Program-made: the position numbers and the translations under genes | Part shown: positions 11,601-23,972 of the stretch, piece by piece | How positions within the stretch are numbered: the first letter of the stretch is position 1 | Layout: every line of letters starts with the position of its first letter | Notes under the pieces: model-generated | Databases searched by the model: none | Told to the model about the DNA's origin: nothing | The model's input: the letters and a program-made list of their open reading frames with translations, nothing else | Assembly: GCA_003952965.2 (NCBI GenBank) | Contig: CM025849.1 | Location: 7,041,947-7,105,946, forward strand | Direction: 5' to 3' | From: Morella rubra | Taxonomy: Eukaryota > Streptophyta > Magnoliopsida > Fagales > Myricaceae | DNA: 64,000 bases

Positions 11601-12280
11601 GGCTACTTTTTTGGCTATCTATGGCTTTGAGCAGCGCTTTGGGTGCTTTTTAGAAAAGGAGAGAAAACCAAAAGCAGAGTAATTAATTTGTGGTATTTGT
11701 AATTGTTAAAGATCTTATTAAATTTTCTTTCTTCTGGTTCAATTTGTTCATCTCCTGGTTCAATTTTTTTTTTAAAAAGTGATGACATGTCATTGACGTG
11801 TCTAAGAGGCAATGGCGTGGCAAGTGATTGAGTAACTGACTTGGTATTCGTGGGCCCAAAAGATACATGACATCATCTTATTGGTGCTAAAGTGTTTGTA
11901 TTTGCCACGTCAGCACTTAACGTTAAATTTTCAAACGGCATGTAGACGGAGGGGTATATTGTGAATTCAAGTTTTACTTCAAGAGTATAAAAATAACTTT
12001 GTTTACCACAAAGATATATCTGCAATTCGTGCATACAGCAGGGCATCAGATGCATTTAAGCATTAATTTTGGGATTGATATGGTATCAAAGGTTTCCCCA
12101 CACGGGAAAAAAAAAAAGGAGATTCCCCCTCCCCTCTCGCCGGCCCTAAAGAAGTAGTCTCTTCCATTTCTGAACTTCCCAATGCAGATGCAACAATTTT
12201 ACTTAAACAATACAATCTAGGGTACTATTCGTTTAATCTGGTGTATCTAGCACGAGAAGAATAGCTTTATCTTTGATGCA
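11601..12280. repeat. spacer with a MITE relic
   Basis: No gene is seen here. The segment about 11880-12060 ends in CAGATGCATTTAAGC and contains a GATATATCTGCAA phrase. This matches, in reverse complement, the terminal region of the MITEs at 45062-45632 and 55424-55944, so it is a decayed member of that family. Confidence 0.45.
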
Positions 12281-13270
12281 GTGGAGCTTCTAATTAATGC
12301 TAAACAGATTTTCTGCAATCTCTTTTCCTTCCGTGTTTTTTTTTTTAATCAGAAACTCGCCTTCCTACGCGCCTTCTTATGCGACCTCGGTGCAAACGAG
12401 TCCATCCGAAAGATGTTTTTTGCAAAACAGACTCGCGTACACATAGACATGAATTCAAGAAATCAAAATTTACAGCAAAGAATTAATTTTCTTTTGAAAA
12501 GAAAATTGCACCAGAACAACTTAACATACCTATGTTAGAAAAATTTATTCAAACATCTGTAATACACAGCATAATACTTTTTTTCTTTTTCTTTTTCTTT
12601 TTCTAGGCAAGCAGCAAATATTAAGAAAGAAAAGCAGTACAAACCAAGGGGAGGGGGACCGCTACAAACACCCCAAACAACCACCAAAAATGAAAACAAA
12701 AGAAAAGAAAAAAAAAGAAAAAAAAAACCTTGGACAAAACAAGTTGGCCAAGGAAGGAACGCTGCAACAGGCGGTTAACACCACTCTAAAAAACAAAGTT
12801 CTGGGAGGCATCCACAGTAGGCTACAACTGAGGGTCAAAGCCGCTACAGGGAAAGAGAGGTGGTAGATTTGGATGTGGTGTAGCTGGGCACCACTGCAGC
12901 TTCCGACGACTGAAGAGGGGGCCAACAGAAGAATTTTCAATAAACCTAATTTATACCAAAAATACGGATCATTTGATTGTTCAGCATACTTTAATTGGAA
13001 TTCACCATCACTTTAAGCCCGATGGTAGAGTATATTAAAAGGAGAACTAACAACTGAGAGAGATTTATAAAGAATTCTATACCATTACCACCCATCCTAT
13101 GGGCTATATACAGATAGCAACCATTGATGAGGAGAATTTTAACGGTTGAAACACTCGTAATAGCTGTAACAGTCGACTCTTTAACACAATTGAAGAGTCG
13201 CCATGCATGCGGGCGCCTTTATTTCTCAATTATCTCTTGTGATGATTTTTGAATTATATTTTGCCTGCGC

Positions 13271-13340
13271 AAGAAATGGCTTGAATGTCATCGACACTCC
13301 AATTGCCTCAACCACAGTCAAGATGAAGAAAACTAGCAGC
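13271..13340 (-). pseudogene. ZIFL last-exon fragment
   Basis: On the minus strand this matches the final exon of the ZIFL-type transporter at 61565-61650 (FILN.VEAIGV..TFKPFLA region), including the bases encoding TFKPFLA. The stop codon and the beginning of the exon are missing. It is an orphan fragment, fused on the left to the EG45 3'-flank repeat. Confidence 0.7.
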
Positions 13341-13559
13341 TCAGCAAACTGCAGATTTTTAGCCTAGATGATGACTCACGATTGAAATCTTCAATCCAAG
13401 AATTACGAGGAATGTGGATGTGAGATCTTAAATTCAAAATCTACTGAGTAGGGTCTAACTCACCGATGAAATTCAAAATCTACTGAGTAGGGTCCAACTC
13501 ACCGATGAAAAGTAAGACAATACTGATCAAATCTTCATTGGAACTCATAGGAAAGAGAG

Positions 13560-13690
13560 AAGGGGGGGGGGAAGGGGGAACAACAGTTAATCTCAAGCCT
13601 AGAGCAAATGGTCCATTCAAGGTGCTTAATTCAATCTATTGGTTAGAATTGATGGGGGTGCAAGTTGAAGTAAACCAAAATTATGCGGGT
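13560..13690 (+). pseudogene. Ty3/gypsy integrase C-terminal relic
   Basis: The frame reads LKPRANGPFKVLNSI, close to the motif at the integrase C-terminus of plant Ty3/gypsy polyproteins. A better preserved copy lies at 48900-49060. Only about 40 codons remain. Confidence 0.5.
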
Positions 13691-14112
13691 GATGTGTGTC
13701 AAAATTGAAAGAACGGAGTGCAAAGTATTTAGACCCCCAAACCACGAGAGTGCAAAGTATAATTAAAGCAAAATAAAAATAGCCAAATTTCCTAACCATT
13801 ATGGGAAAGGCTATTCAAATCTCCTCCCATCATATGACATAATAGTCATGAGACCTCATAATACTTATTTGAAAAACCCAGTTCCACCAAACAAAAAAAC
13901 AAAGATCCAGTGTACAATATCTTTCACCATCTAGCCATTCAACATGAGCTTTATGTTATCACTTTCTCCTGATGCCCTTGAATTGTTAAAAAAAAATGCT
14001 ACATAATTCTTTTTGAACTGATAATATTGTTAAAAGTCCTTGGGGCACTAAGCGGAATGAGAATTTAATGTATATGTCTCGAGTAACGATAGAGATATAA
14101 TCTATTCCGGTA

Positions 14113-17090
14113 CTAGCTGATCACCAACAGCTCCATCAAACTCGATACACTTTGCCATCTCGGCATGGCCGCCAGGTGGGCATAACATACAGGAGTAACT
14201 TGATAGGGACCCCGGCCTAGACCCCTAACCAATATCTATCCCCCTCACAAGTAAGGACTTGTAAGTACTCGAGTTTAGCCCTCGCCTATGGTTGATATCC
14301 CTTGGCCAACCCAGTGAAGTACTCAATAGGCAAATGTATCCTGAGTATCGGATCAAAAAGAAAACAAAGATGTTTTTGGTATTTTGGTTTATCGAAAGGA
14401 TAAATTAAAAGAACACGAATGATTGGGAAAATGGATGAATAGAAGGATACGCAAGCCTAAGCTTGAATGGGCTGACACCACTAGACGACCTCAGAACCCG
14501 ATTGTGGAACAACGCCGGCTTAACCCAACGATAAACCTCTAACAAATAAAGAGAGATGTTAGGCCTAACTCCAAGCACCAAACCTCCTTTGCTAGCCCAA
14601 GCTTCCAGGCCTAACCCCAATCGTCGATTACCTTAACTTAACCAGCCTAACCCAGTGCAAGTCAAGTCTAACAAGTGTGAATAGTGACAGGCCTAACCCC
14701 ACGCACTAAAGCACCCATGCTACCCAAGTGTCAGGCTTAACCCTTGAACACCGAAGATAATGGCACAAAGGCCAAAAGCTCTCTTGGAGACTTCTCTATT
14801 CAAATGATAATCTGGATGCTTACAAATGGTGCCATAGAGGGGTATATATAGTACCTCCATGGGCTTGGGCGGCAAGGCCTTTCCTTGTAGAGGAAATGCT
14901 TGTTGCACACTCAACAAATCTCCCCAAAATCCTATTGAGGTTAAAAAGGAAAGATCTTGTAGAGATCATGCCTTTTACCTCAAGGCTAGCCCAAAATCAA
15001 GAACCAATCAATCAAGGATTGATTGTCCACAAAATAAGCGATGTGGCCGGCCATGAGCTTCTATATATGGAGTTAGGAAAATTGGCCACATTCCTAAAGC
15101 CTCCTAATTTCAATCAAGAAACAATCTTTCCAAAATAGGACCAAGATTGTTGCCTTAATTGAATCAAGCCAACATGGCAATGTTCCTAACTAATAAAGCA
15201 ATAACATAACTCCCCATAAATAATGAGATTCAGCCATATAGGGATGGGTGACCCTATATGGCATTTTGTTGTCACTTGTGGTGGTTGTCACTGTCGTGCT
15301 CCGCCGCTTCTGCCGTTACTCCACCACCTTCTAGGATGGTGACCTCAAAATGATCGCCTCAGTCTCCTGAGTCTTTTGAGACCATCCATCTATGTGCTCC
15401 TCCATGCACCATCTTGACTGGTGGTTATGTGATGGTGCTACCCATCAACTCCTCTTCGGCCTCGGAATCCATCATGAGTCAACTCTCCATGCACCTTTGG
15501 TTCTGTTGCCACGACCGGTGGTCTTGTGGTGGCACCTTCGTTGTGCTGCTCCAACCCTCCTAACTCGTCTAGCATCAACCCTCCATAGGCTTTGTCTGGT
15601 CCATGCCGATGCTTATCTCCTTAGTTGGCTCTAAATTTTGGCATAGGCCATGCCATGCTGCCCATGGGTTTGCCATGTGCAAGCCCTTCCGTGCGCAAAG
15701 CCTTGTCAAGCATGGCTTTGCGCCTGGCTATCTTGGGGGCTCGGATGGGGTTCCTGTCACAACTGCAGTAGTCGAAGTACACAAAATGGAACAGAAGACA
15801 CCATGACCAAGATAGACAACAGTAGTGCGAGTCAAAAGCCATAGAGACATTACCTACTGATATGGCCGTAGTGCACCTCTGGCTCCTGCGTAAGATATTC
15901 CACCAAGAAAAACTTGGTGGCCATTATATTCCACAACTTTCCATATATATATACACAAAAGATAATGTATTAACTAGCTGTTGTACTTCATCTGTTGAAA
16001 AGCCAATCTCACAACCGTCCCGGCATGAGCACACTAGTAAAATCACCAAGCCATCACCCAAGATCGAGTAGCTGCGTAACATATATATATCAGTAAAAAG
16101 AGCATAATTGATAGCAGCCAGATTCACATACATGAAGGAGACAACATGTATGGCAAATAAAAAGTTGGTTACGGATGGGGCTAACAAACACCGGCCTTGA
16201 ACCTGGGTATGTTCAGGACTGACTGAGATCCCACAGGACAGAAGCATTCTGTTGGCATCATATTTGCTGTTTCTCAGAGCCTGCAGGGATTGGCCAAAGT
16301 CAAGTTTGGAATCTAATCAACTTTAGTACGTACTTAATTAGTTTAGAAAAATACCAAATGCTTAGAGGGCAGAACCTTCATCTCTCACAACTCTCCTGTG
16401 TTTGGGGTGGTAGCCTTGTTTTCTAGTTAGCGAGGCCCTTTGAAGATTGGATAATGCCTTGATGGAGAGAGAGGACGAAGGAAGGAGATACGTATGATAT
16501 AAGCATTGAAAAAGAAGTAAACTCATCTGCCAGCATGTCACCACCTCCCCTGGTTGTCCCTTCCAATGTCGTTCCCATCAAAGCAGAATCAGCTAAGGGC
16601 AATGATCTATGTGATGCCATTTCCTAAATTCTGTTCAGCGAAAAAAGTAATGCACAGAAATAAACACTAATATTCAGGGTAGTTAATTGAAAAGGAAAAA
16701 TACAGATTTAAACAAACCATTTCAAAGTTGACATGCATGTTTATTTCAAACAAGAATGATGCTTGCACATTGCAGAACAGAGTGCAAAGCTCAGAACGAG
16801 AAAATAAACTCGAGGGAAAAAAAAAGGAACGAAGTCATACCATCCCCGAAAAAAAAGCCCTGATCAGAATGCAAAACCAAATGAGAAAAGAAAACCGATG
16901 TTCCATTCTTGGTACGAGGACTAACTTGTAGGGAGGCAAAAGAGAGGTTTGAGAAGATACGGAAAAAATGAAAGTTGAAAGCCCAAGAAGAACGAAATGC
17001 TTATTGTATGGAAAACGTCCTCGAGCCTTCTGCCAGGTCCAAATTATTACTGACCTGCCACCTAAATTTTCTGTCCCCACTACTAAATTT
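14113..17090 (-). pseudogene. truncated, rearranged second copy of the AGO4-like gene
   Basis: Fragments of the AGO gene at 17873-26560 lie in the same order but with large deletions. They are the last exon (14113-14200, interrupted), the RST.AIS exon and the exon before it (15765-16030), part of the exon containing LCAHDGM (16020-16060), the NCKYDANQML exon (16170-16290), the second half of the ALSNLQRA exon with an in-frame stop (16360-16470), and the first coding exon (16534-16640, partly inverted). The leader and promoter follow (16640-17090, compare 26100-26490). A 1.56-kb LTR-like element splits the last exon. No product is possible. It is an older tandem duplicate of the AGO locus. Confidence 0.85.
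14201..15759. mobile_element. solo LTR-like element in AGO pseudogene
   Basis: The 1559-bp element starts TGATAGGGACCCC and ends GGGGTTCCTGTCA, a short inverted repeat with TG...CA ends. Flanks are TAACT (14196-14200) and CAACT (15760-15764). The intact AGO paralogue reads CAACTGCAG at the same place, so CAACT was the 5-bp target and the left copy has mutated. A TATATATA box lies near 14846. No coding capacity was recognised, so it is most likely a solo LTR. Confidence 0.78.
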
Positions 17091-17872
17091 TTAGGATATT
17101 ATACACCAAGAATGATTCTTGAGGCAGTCCCGAGATAAAAGAAAAAAATATTGAAAAAATGGAAACTAAGACATAAACATAATCTAAAGAATAATATGGA
17201 ATTTATGATTCTTGAGGAATAATGCCAGTAATTCATCCACTGGGTAGATGAATGCCATACCTCATGTAGTTAATTAGGAAAGGTTGTAATTGATTTCCTA
17301 ATTAGTTTGAGACCAGGGGAGGGTATTAGTATTTTTCGGATTTGGGAAGCTTTTCATATTAGCCGTGCATGGAAGCGTACCATATAGGTATGCACTCCCA
17401 ATACATTCTTTGAATAGAGAATAGAGCTGATTGAACTTGCTTATTGGCGTTCTAATTGAAGTTGCTTCTGCAATTTTTTGGGGTACAAATGAGAGTGAAA
17501 ACCTATACAAACTTGCTGTCTATGGGCCAAATTTGGATAAGTTTGCGGTGAAGGTGATGTCATTTGGATGAAGTTTCTCTCAATTGGTTAACATTTGCAG
17601 TCTTCAATGTCTCCCTCAGAACTCTCCAATCAAACTTAATAATGCAGATTATGAGACACAACAGGAGAAGGTCCATAGTTTGTTTTCTGTAGAGAGAGGC
17701 CACATCACAATGGATGTATATGTCATAGCATACAAAGGATGAAACACCCAGTGAGAATTTCAATCGATCGACAATATCATATCCAGGTCCCAAAACAAAC
17801 TAAAAGCCACTAGCAACTACCAGATGTTCTGTTCTGAAATTCACTTCAAGCATGCCAGATTAAATAAAATCC
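17091..17872. other. spacer downstream of the AGO gene
   Basis: No gene is recognised here. It holds the 3' UTR of the minus-strand AGO gene (near 17870) and unique AT-rich sequence. Short open frames at 17298-17510 and 17560-17793 show no recognisable motif. Confidence 0.4.
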
Positions 17873-20800
17873 TCAACAAAAGAACATGGAACTTGCAACC
17901 GCGGAATCCATCCTGGGTAATTCTGGCACTGGCGGATCACCAACAGATGTGACATCCCCACTATGGCTGGAAGAAGTGTCAGCAATTCCATCGGCCCCAA
18001 TAACCTTTGCCATCTGGGCAGCTGCCAGGTGGGCATAACCGTATAGGAGCAACTGCAGTGAATTACACAAAATGAGACAGAAGACTAAGATATATGTCTG
18101 GAATGTGAGCTTGTCATCCGAGAGATGTAAACACAAACCTAAATACTTCTGTGTAAGGCCCAGTCTGTCAAATTTTAAGTACAAACAGACAAGAGCAGCC
18201 TATACCATAAACAAGAAGAGAAAACTCTACTAAATTGTCTTGCTCTCAAAAGTAGGACTCCACTCGATTATCTTACAGCTCCAAAATGAGCTAGCATCGT
18301 AGTGGGGAACATGGGCGTCATGCAAAACAAGTAACCAAATCTATACAAACATTACCTACTGATATGGCTGTAGTGCTCCTCTGGCTCCTGCATAAGATTA
18401 TCATGGGCATTAAGTTCAAAATTCAACAAAGAAAAACTTGGCTGCCATCATCCATAACTTTCTATCTTTGAAAGAAAAGGTGGAATATACATGTATACTT
18501 ACACATATGATAATGCATGAACTACCTCTTGAAGATCATCTGTTGAAAAGCCAATCTCATCATACAGAACATGGTAATGTGTAGGTCGAGTTGTTCCCTA
18601 TACAAAAAGTCACATAACTATAAGATTTAGACTCAAGCAAAATAAGCTACTACAATGTGTTATATTAGGTTATCGACAGAATAGAAAGATATTAATGGAA
18701 AAATCACTTTGCACCCTCAACCTATAGAGTCAAATAATCGAATGAGGGTCTAGAAAATCAAGTGAGATACCTTTATTTCTAAAACTATTGTATTTGTGAC
18801 TACTTTGGACCCTCTGCTAAGATCCACCTGGTTAGATATAATGTTCATTCTAATGTGTAGATCTTAACTTCAGGCTGTACATGGAAAATTCTTGTCCTTT
18901 AAGGTTCTCAATGCATGACATAGTGCTTAGAAACATTGTTTGACGTTGACCAAATTGATTTTGAGGGTGTAAAGTGATTTTGTCCATATATCTAGGTACA
19001 TATTGTTGTGTTTGTACTTGTGGGGCGTGGTTCATCTCCAATTATATGGACAAAATCATTATACTGTTGTGTTTGCACCCAATGCCAACCAGCTCTAATA
19101 AACTAGTGAAAAAAAAAATACTCACAAGCATCCCGTCATGAGCACACAAGTAAAAATCATTATTTCTTGGGTGACATACTTCACTGTCAACGACAGTTCC
19201 TGCAAAGAAAGCAAGGGAAAAGGATTATCAACAAATCATTAGGAGTATCTTTCTCTAAAATTTTCCATAAAAGATTGACTAACCGGCAGGAACATTATCA
19301 GAAGCTCCATTAGCCTGGAAAAACTTTGTGTGATGATTCTTCTGTGCAACAATTAATTTGAACTTTGGAGACCAGTGTTCAATATTGAAGAATTTGCAGG
19401 CCTAAAAAACAAAAGGTTGTTCTAGTTGCAGCTAGCATTTTCCCTTTTGGAAGTAAAGCAATGAGGCAGAATTGGTAGATTAGTCATATAAAAACCTCTA
19501 TTATCTGACCCAATTCAGTGTTCAACACTTGATCGAACTGTGATTCACTCACTCCATCCCTAATGCAAGAGGGAGACCAAACAATAAAATCTGATAGCAG
19601 AATACAAGTAACAGCAAGACAAGTAACATGCACAAACAGCAAAGAACCTGAAATGATTTCTGTAAAAGGGTAATCTATAGGCATTGAAAGTTAGATATTA
19701 TATGAATTTCTCATTCATAGTATCTCATTCAGCCACCTGCTTACTGTGCTAAAAAGACATAAGAAACATCAGGAAGTTGACCTAAATTGGTAGCCAAAAG
19801 TATATTCTATGTGGTGTCTGTTACATTTGATACACCATTCATGCCAAGCGAGTGTTGAGCATCTTCATAATCTGAGAAAAATTCAGTAAAGCATCAAATC
19901 AACTGAGCATATACAAAAGTAGATGTTGTGTTTGCTTGTTTGGAAATTGAATATTAATTTGACTACCAACATTGCTTCTGCATAATATCTTTGCAAGAGA
20001 TGAACCTAAAATCTTATAAAAGAATACCCACAGATGAGAATGCAAAAATTTACAGGAAAATCGGAGTTGGGAAAATATAGAAAGAACATGAGCTAAAAGG
20101 TTATGTAGCCACATGATACACAGGACAAGGTGAAAATACACGGGACAATGTTGTTGGGCAAAATTCTTCTACCAACTTCATATTATTCAATTCAAATGTA
20201 AATTCTCAAAGTTATCTTCCTAAAGTTTTCTAGAAGCATGTGTCCACATATATATACAGGCAAACCTACATTTGAATGCTTTCTTTCTGACTGAGCAAGT
20301 GTGACAACTTACCTGAAAATTATTATCTGCTCAGGCTGAAGTGCAATGGCTATCAACCCTGTGCAAAGAACTCAGCAATTCCTCTATATGAAATCCTTAA
20401 GTCAAGCAGCACAATAAAAATCCAGTAGTGTTAAGTTCATTTGTAAGAGTAATCAAGGACCTGTCCTTAATTGTGTCACATAAAGAGAAACTGTTAATGC
20501 CCTGGATCAAACGGCTTGAAGAGAGGTAAGCATTTTTTGATGACTGGGGGCCCTAAAACTATAATGAAGAAAATCCACGTTATCAAAAAATCTGGGCTAA
20601 AATTGTGAGGGAAATCTTGCCTGCTATCAAAAGTGCAATGGCACTGGCCAGTAAATGAAGTTGGACATGAGAAGACACTCTTTAATTGTGTCATTAATAA
20701 ATATCCTACGGACTGAAATCATTTATTTTCAAAAACACAACCAGGACACTCTTTAAGGCACACATGCATTTCATTTAACAAGAACCTGGGAGGAGGAAAG

Positions 20801-23800
20801 TCAGTTACCGCAGCCACTGATGGTATATCTGAACGGCCAGAAGAACCATGTGAAACATCCATTCCCAAGATCAGTGTGGGAACCCAAGAAACCAAAGGTA
20901 TGGCATGCGAACGCTCGACTTCCAACACTGAATTTAATCCACCAAGCTGTTGGGATGCAAGAAAAAAAAAAAAATCATGGTATGAACACTTCTAACCAAC
21001 AGACGAACAATAAAAGGAAAATTGAACTAAGTTTACCTTGGCATTAATTTTCAGGAGCACATTTGTGAGGTACTGATCATTCACTCTTGTTGGCACCATA
21101 CATTGCGTAGCAACTCCAAGCTCAACAAGAATTTTCTTTTTCCATGGACCTTCAATTGTAGAAGTCTTCAATTGTAGAATTCTAGCTAACAAGATAAGGA
21201 AAATAGCAAACAAGTGGCCTAACCATAAATCTCAGAGTTCTTTTCTGGAAGAATACACAAGAGAAACTGGAGTTTCTGAAGCTCCATCAGCAAACTTTCT
21301 AACATTTTCTGCACTCTAACATGAGCTGGTTCTTGTATAAGCAGAGGACTCTCTTCAAATACTCCCATTGGAGGATTAAAGAGCTACCAAAAAAACAGAT
21401 AAGTCAACAATAGATAAATCTATTAAAAAGGTGGAGTAGATATGATAACTAACTCACAGCATACTTACGATTCCTTTCACTTTTGCACAATTTATGAGTT
21501 TTGGACCAAGATATGCATATTACAGGGTGCTGAGAAGTTCACAGCAGCCCAATAATCAATCTGCATTGGTGCTGCTACTTTCTGTGGAACAATTTAGAAG
21601 ACTTACCTAATAATGTAGCTAATCAAAAAAAGGAAATGCAGAAGTAAAGCATCACCATATCGTTGAAATTCCACCGCCCATTCTTAGGGAAGATGCGTTG
21701 TCCATCACCTGCTGTAGCTTCACAACATATCAGTAAAAGGAGCAGAATCAATGACAGCCTGATTCAGATATATGAAGAAGGCACATGCATGGCAAGAAAA
21801 AAAAGTTGGTTACCACTGGGACTGATAAAGCACGGCCTTCAACCAGGGTAAATTCTCTATTGATTGAAATTCCACATGACTGAAGCATTTGGTTGGCATC
21901 ATATTTGCAGTTTCTCAATGCCTGCAGGAAAGTTCAAGTCAAATTCGGAACTTCGTCAAATTAATAAAAAAGACCAAATGCTTAGAGGGCAGAACATACT
22001 TCACTCACAACTTTCATCTGTTCTTGGGGCTTTTGCGTTGATTTCTCCACCAGTAAAGCCCTTTGAAGATTGGATAATGCCTTGGTATAGCGTTGCAATG
22101 AAATCAAATAGCAAAGCTACACAGGAAGAGAAATTAAAAATTCTGATTCCTTACCTGATTTGACTTTGATTCTTATGGACTGGTTATTTAATTTCGTTCA
22201 TACATCTATTTTCTACAAATTCTGATTTTGAACAAAGAATAAAAACTTCAGATATCCCAAAATATCAGTCACCTCTATAGGAAAGTACGAAGGGCGCTTT
22301 GGTTTCCCAACATTGATGCATGGAAAATCCGCTGAATGGTACAACTGTATATGCTTATGATTAACAAAATAATCATAAACTGTTGTTTCAATAGAGTGGG
22401 CTTTGCTGCTCCCAGTTTTTTGTTTCAACAAAAACCTACAACATAGATATAAACAATTTTAATAACTACAGCATAATCATAAAAGCTTTAGAACATGTAC
22501 GGACAGAGAAGAAAGAAATCAAATATTCTACTTACAAAAACAAAAAAGAAAAAGAAGAATCCACAGAAAGAACTAACGTCTGCTGTTTGCAGGATTTATC
22601 ACTCAATCCAGTGATTTTGAACTCAGTTTTATTAGCTCTAATCCTCAAATTCTTCAGAGTCTTCTGAGCCTGGAAGCAAAAAAAAAAAAAAGGAGAAGCT
22701 CGGCCTCATCTAACCATATACGTCAAACTGTTTAAAATTAGAGTAAATGTAAGTTACCTTGATCCAATCAATTTGACGAGGATAATTAACTCTTTGGTTC
22801 CTGATGAGAAAGTCAAGTACTGGCCCAGGTTCTACAATCACTGTAGTGGATACATCTGCACACGGGACAAAGAGAACACTTGGTCTACTCTGAGATCAGA
22901 CGAGAATTTAAAAAGCATATCTGTGCAGAAACTTACCCATATTCAGGGATAGACCTCCTTGTGTGGTTCTGAAACCTGAATGGAAACCTCGGCAAGCAAG
23001 AAGACCATCTCCCAAGTGTGCGAAGTCGCTTTGAATTGGATGGAAGAAAGATTGCCGGACAAGGAGACAGTTCCTGGCATAATCAAAGTTAGACCAAAAA
23101 AGGTAATAAAAGGTTCAGATTTTAAAATCACCAATAAAGTTTAACATACTGCTTCGCTGCATTTTGTTTTAGTATGATGTCCAAAACTCTCAGGGGTTCT
23201 TGAGATTGCTCTGACTCACTGCCAGACAATGCATCTGCAATTGCTTGTATTCGGATTATAGAAGCAAAACTTATCTTCACCTTAAAAGTCTTGGATAGAT
23301 ATTGACCGCTTAATCTCTTCTGATCACTCTCATTCAGGCTGCCTCTACCAACGTTCCTGATATGCATTCACAAAACTCACCAACCCAATATCCGAGCAAA
23401 CGTGAAAGATGATAATTACTTCAAACAAGAACTATATGCAATATATGTTTACCTGTTTGACGAAAGATCATCCAGCACCACAGTGAATTCAAGTTTGTTG
23501 GCTTTGAGAGAACCATAGGTAAACAAGCTCTTATCTCCATCATAAGCAAAGTTCTTACCTTTTAACTCATCGTAAGTCTCCTCAACTTCTTCTAGAACTC
23601 TTCTTCCAAAACCTTTCATATCAACAGGGCGTCCATCTTCATAAAACAGAGCAACCTATGCCAACGAAACCAAAATCTCAGCTGGATGTAAACCTTAGAA
23701 TGGCTATCTGAAAAGAAGGTGGAGACAAAGAAAATTACGCTATAATGGCAGAAGCAATCTGCCCTATGCATGTCAACTTTGAAATGGTTGGTTAGAAGCT

Positions 23801-23972
23801 GTATTTTGCTCCCTCTAACTCCACAATTACGCCTGGCCATGGGGACCCTTTTTGGAGTCGATGTTTTCTTACATAGATCAGTCCCCTTACATGATTCTTC
23901 TTTGATGGGAATGACATTGGAAGGGACAAACGGGGGGGTTGGTGACGGTGGTTCTGATTTATGAGACATCAT
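17873..23972 (-). pseudogene. ARGONAUTE4-clade gene with decayed PIWI exons
   Basis: AGO4/6/9-type protein of RNA-directed DNA methylation, by homology. Exons, 5' to 3': 23739-23972, 23453-23655, 23150-23356, 22937-23073, 22758-22855, 22578-22669, 22273-22435, 22000-22116, 21814-21921, 21656-21708, 21479-21581, 21224-21383, 21037-21149, 20809-20946, decayed exon 20395-20690, 20313-20335, 19496-19559, 19284-19401, 19126-19199, 18503-18597, 18356-18387, 17873-18052. The first gives MMSHKSEPPSPTPP and LLTNHFKV. Later ones give CRGFHSGFRTTQGG, INVGKPKRPSYF and PWKKKILVELG. PIWI signatures are ILGMDVSHG, IIIFRDGVSESQF, AHLAAAQ and the clade ending SMFFC. The exon with catalytic Glu (REL.LDFY) is shredded, and exons 21656-21708, 21479-21581 and 17873-18052 have single-base frame shifts. 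Family length is about 900 residues. It is probably a pseudogene; assembly error at single bases cannot be excluded. Confidence 0.85.

Larger units (their letters stand above)
12281..14112. pseudogene. exon-less relic of an EG45-array unit
   Basis: Both flanks of an EG45-like unit are present but neither exon remains. Bases 12340-13260 match the 3' flank at 1-600. Bases 13950-14112 match the intron next to exon 1 (compare 1860-2010), ending just before the splice donor. At 14112 the sequence jumps into the last exon of an AGO pseudogene. A ZIFL last-exon fragment (13271-13340) and a gypsy integrase relic (about 13570-13640) sit between them. A plain spacer of unknown origin (12560-12930) has CT/GA-rich runs. 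Confidence 0.7.

Noticed and set aside
15392..15844. Overlapping GC-richer open frames on both strands
   Set aside because: They fall inside the 14201-15759 LTR-like element and its edge, and show no domain or splice logic.
16423..16620. Apparent new protein MASHRSLPLADSALMG
   Set aside because: It is produced by the inverted piece of AGO exon 1 read on the wrong strand, not a separate gene.
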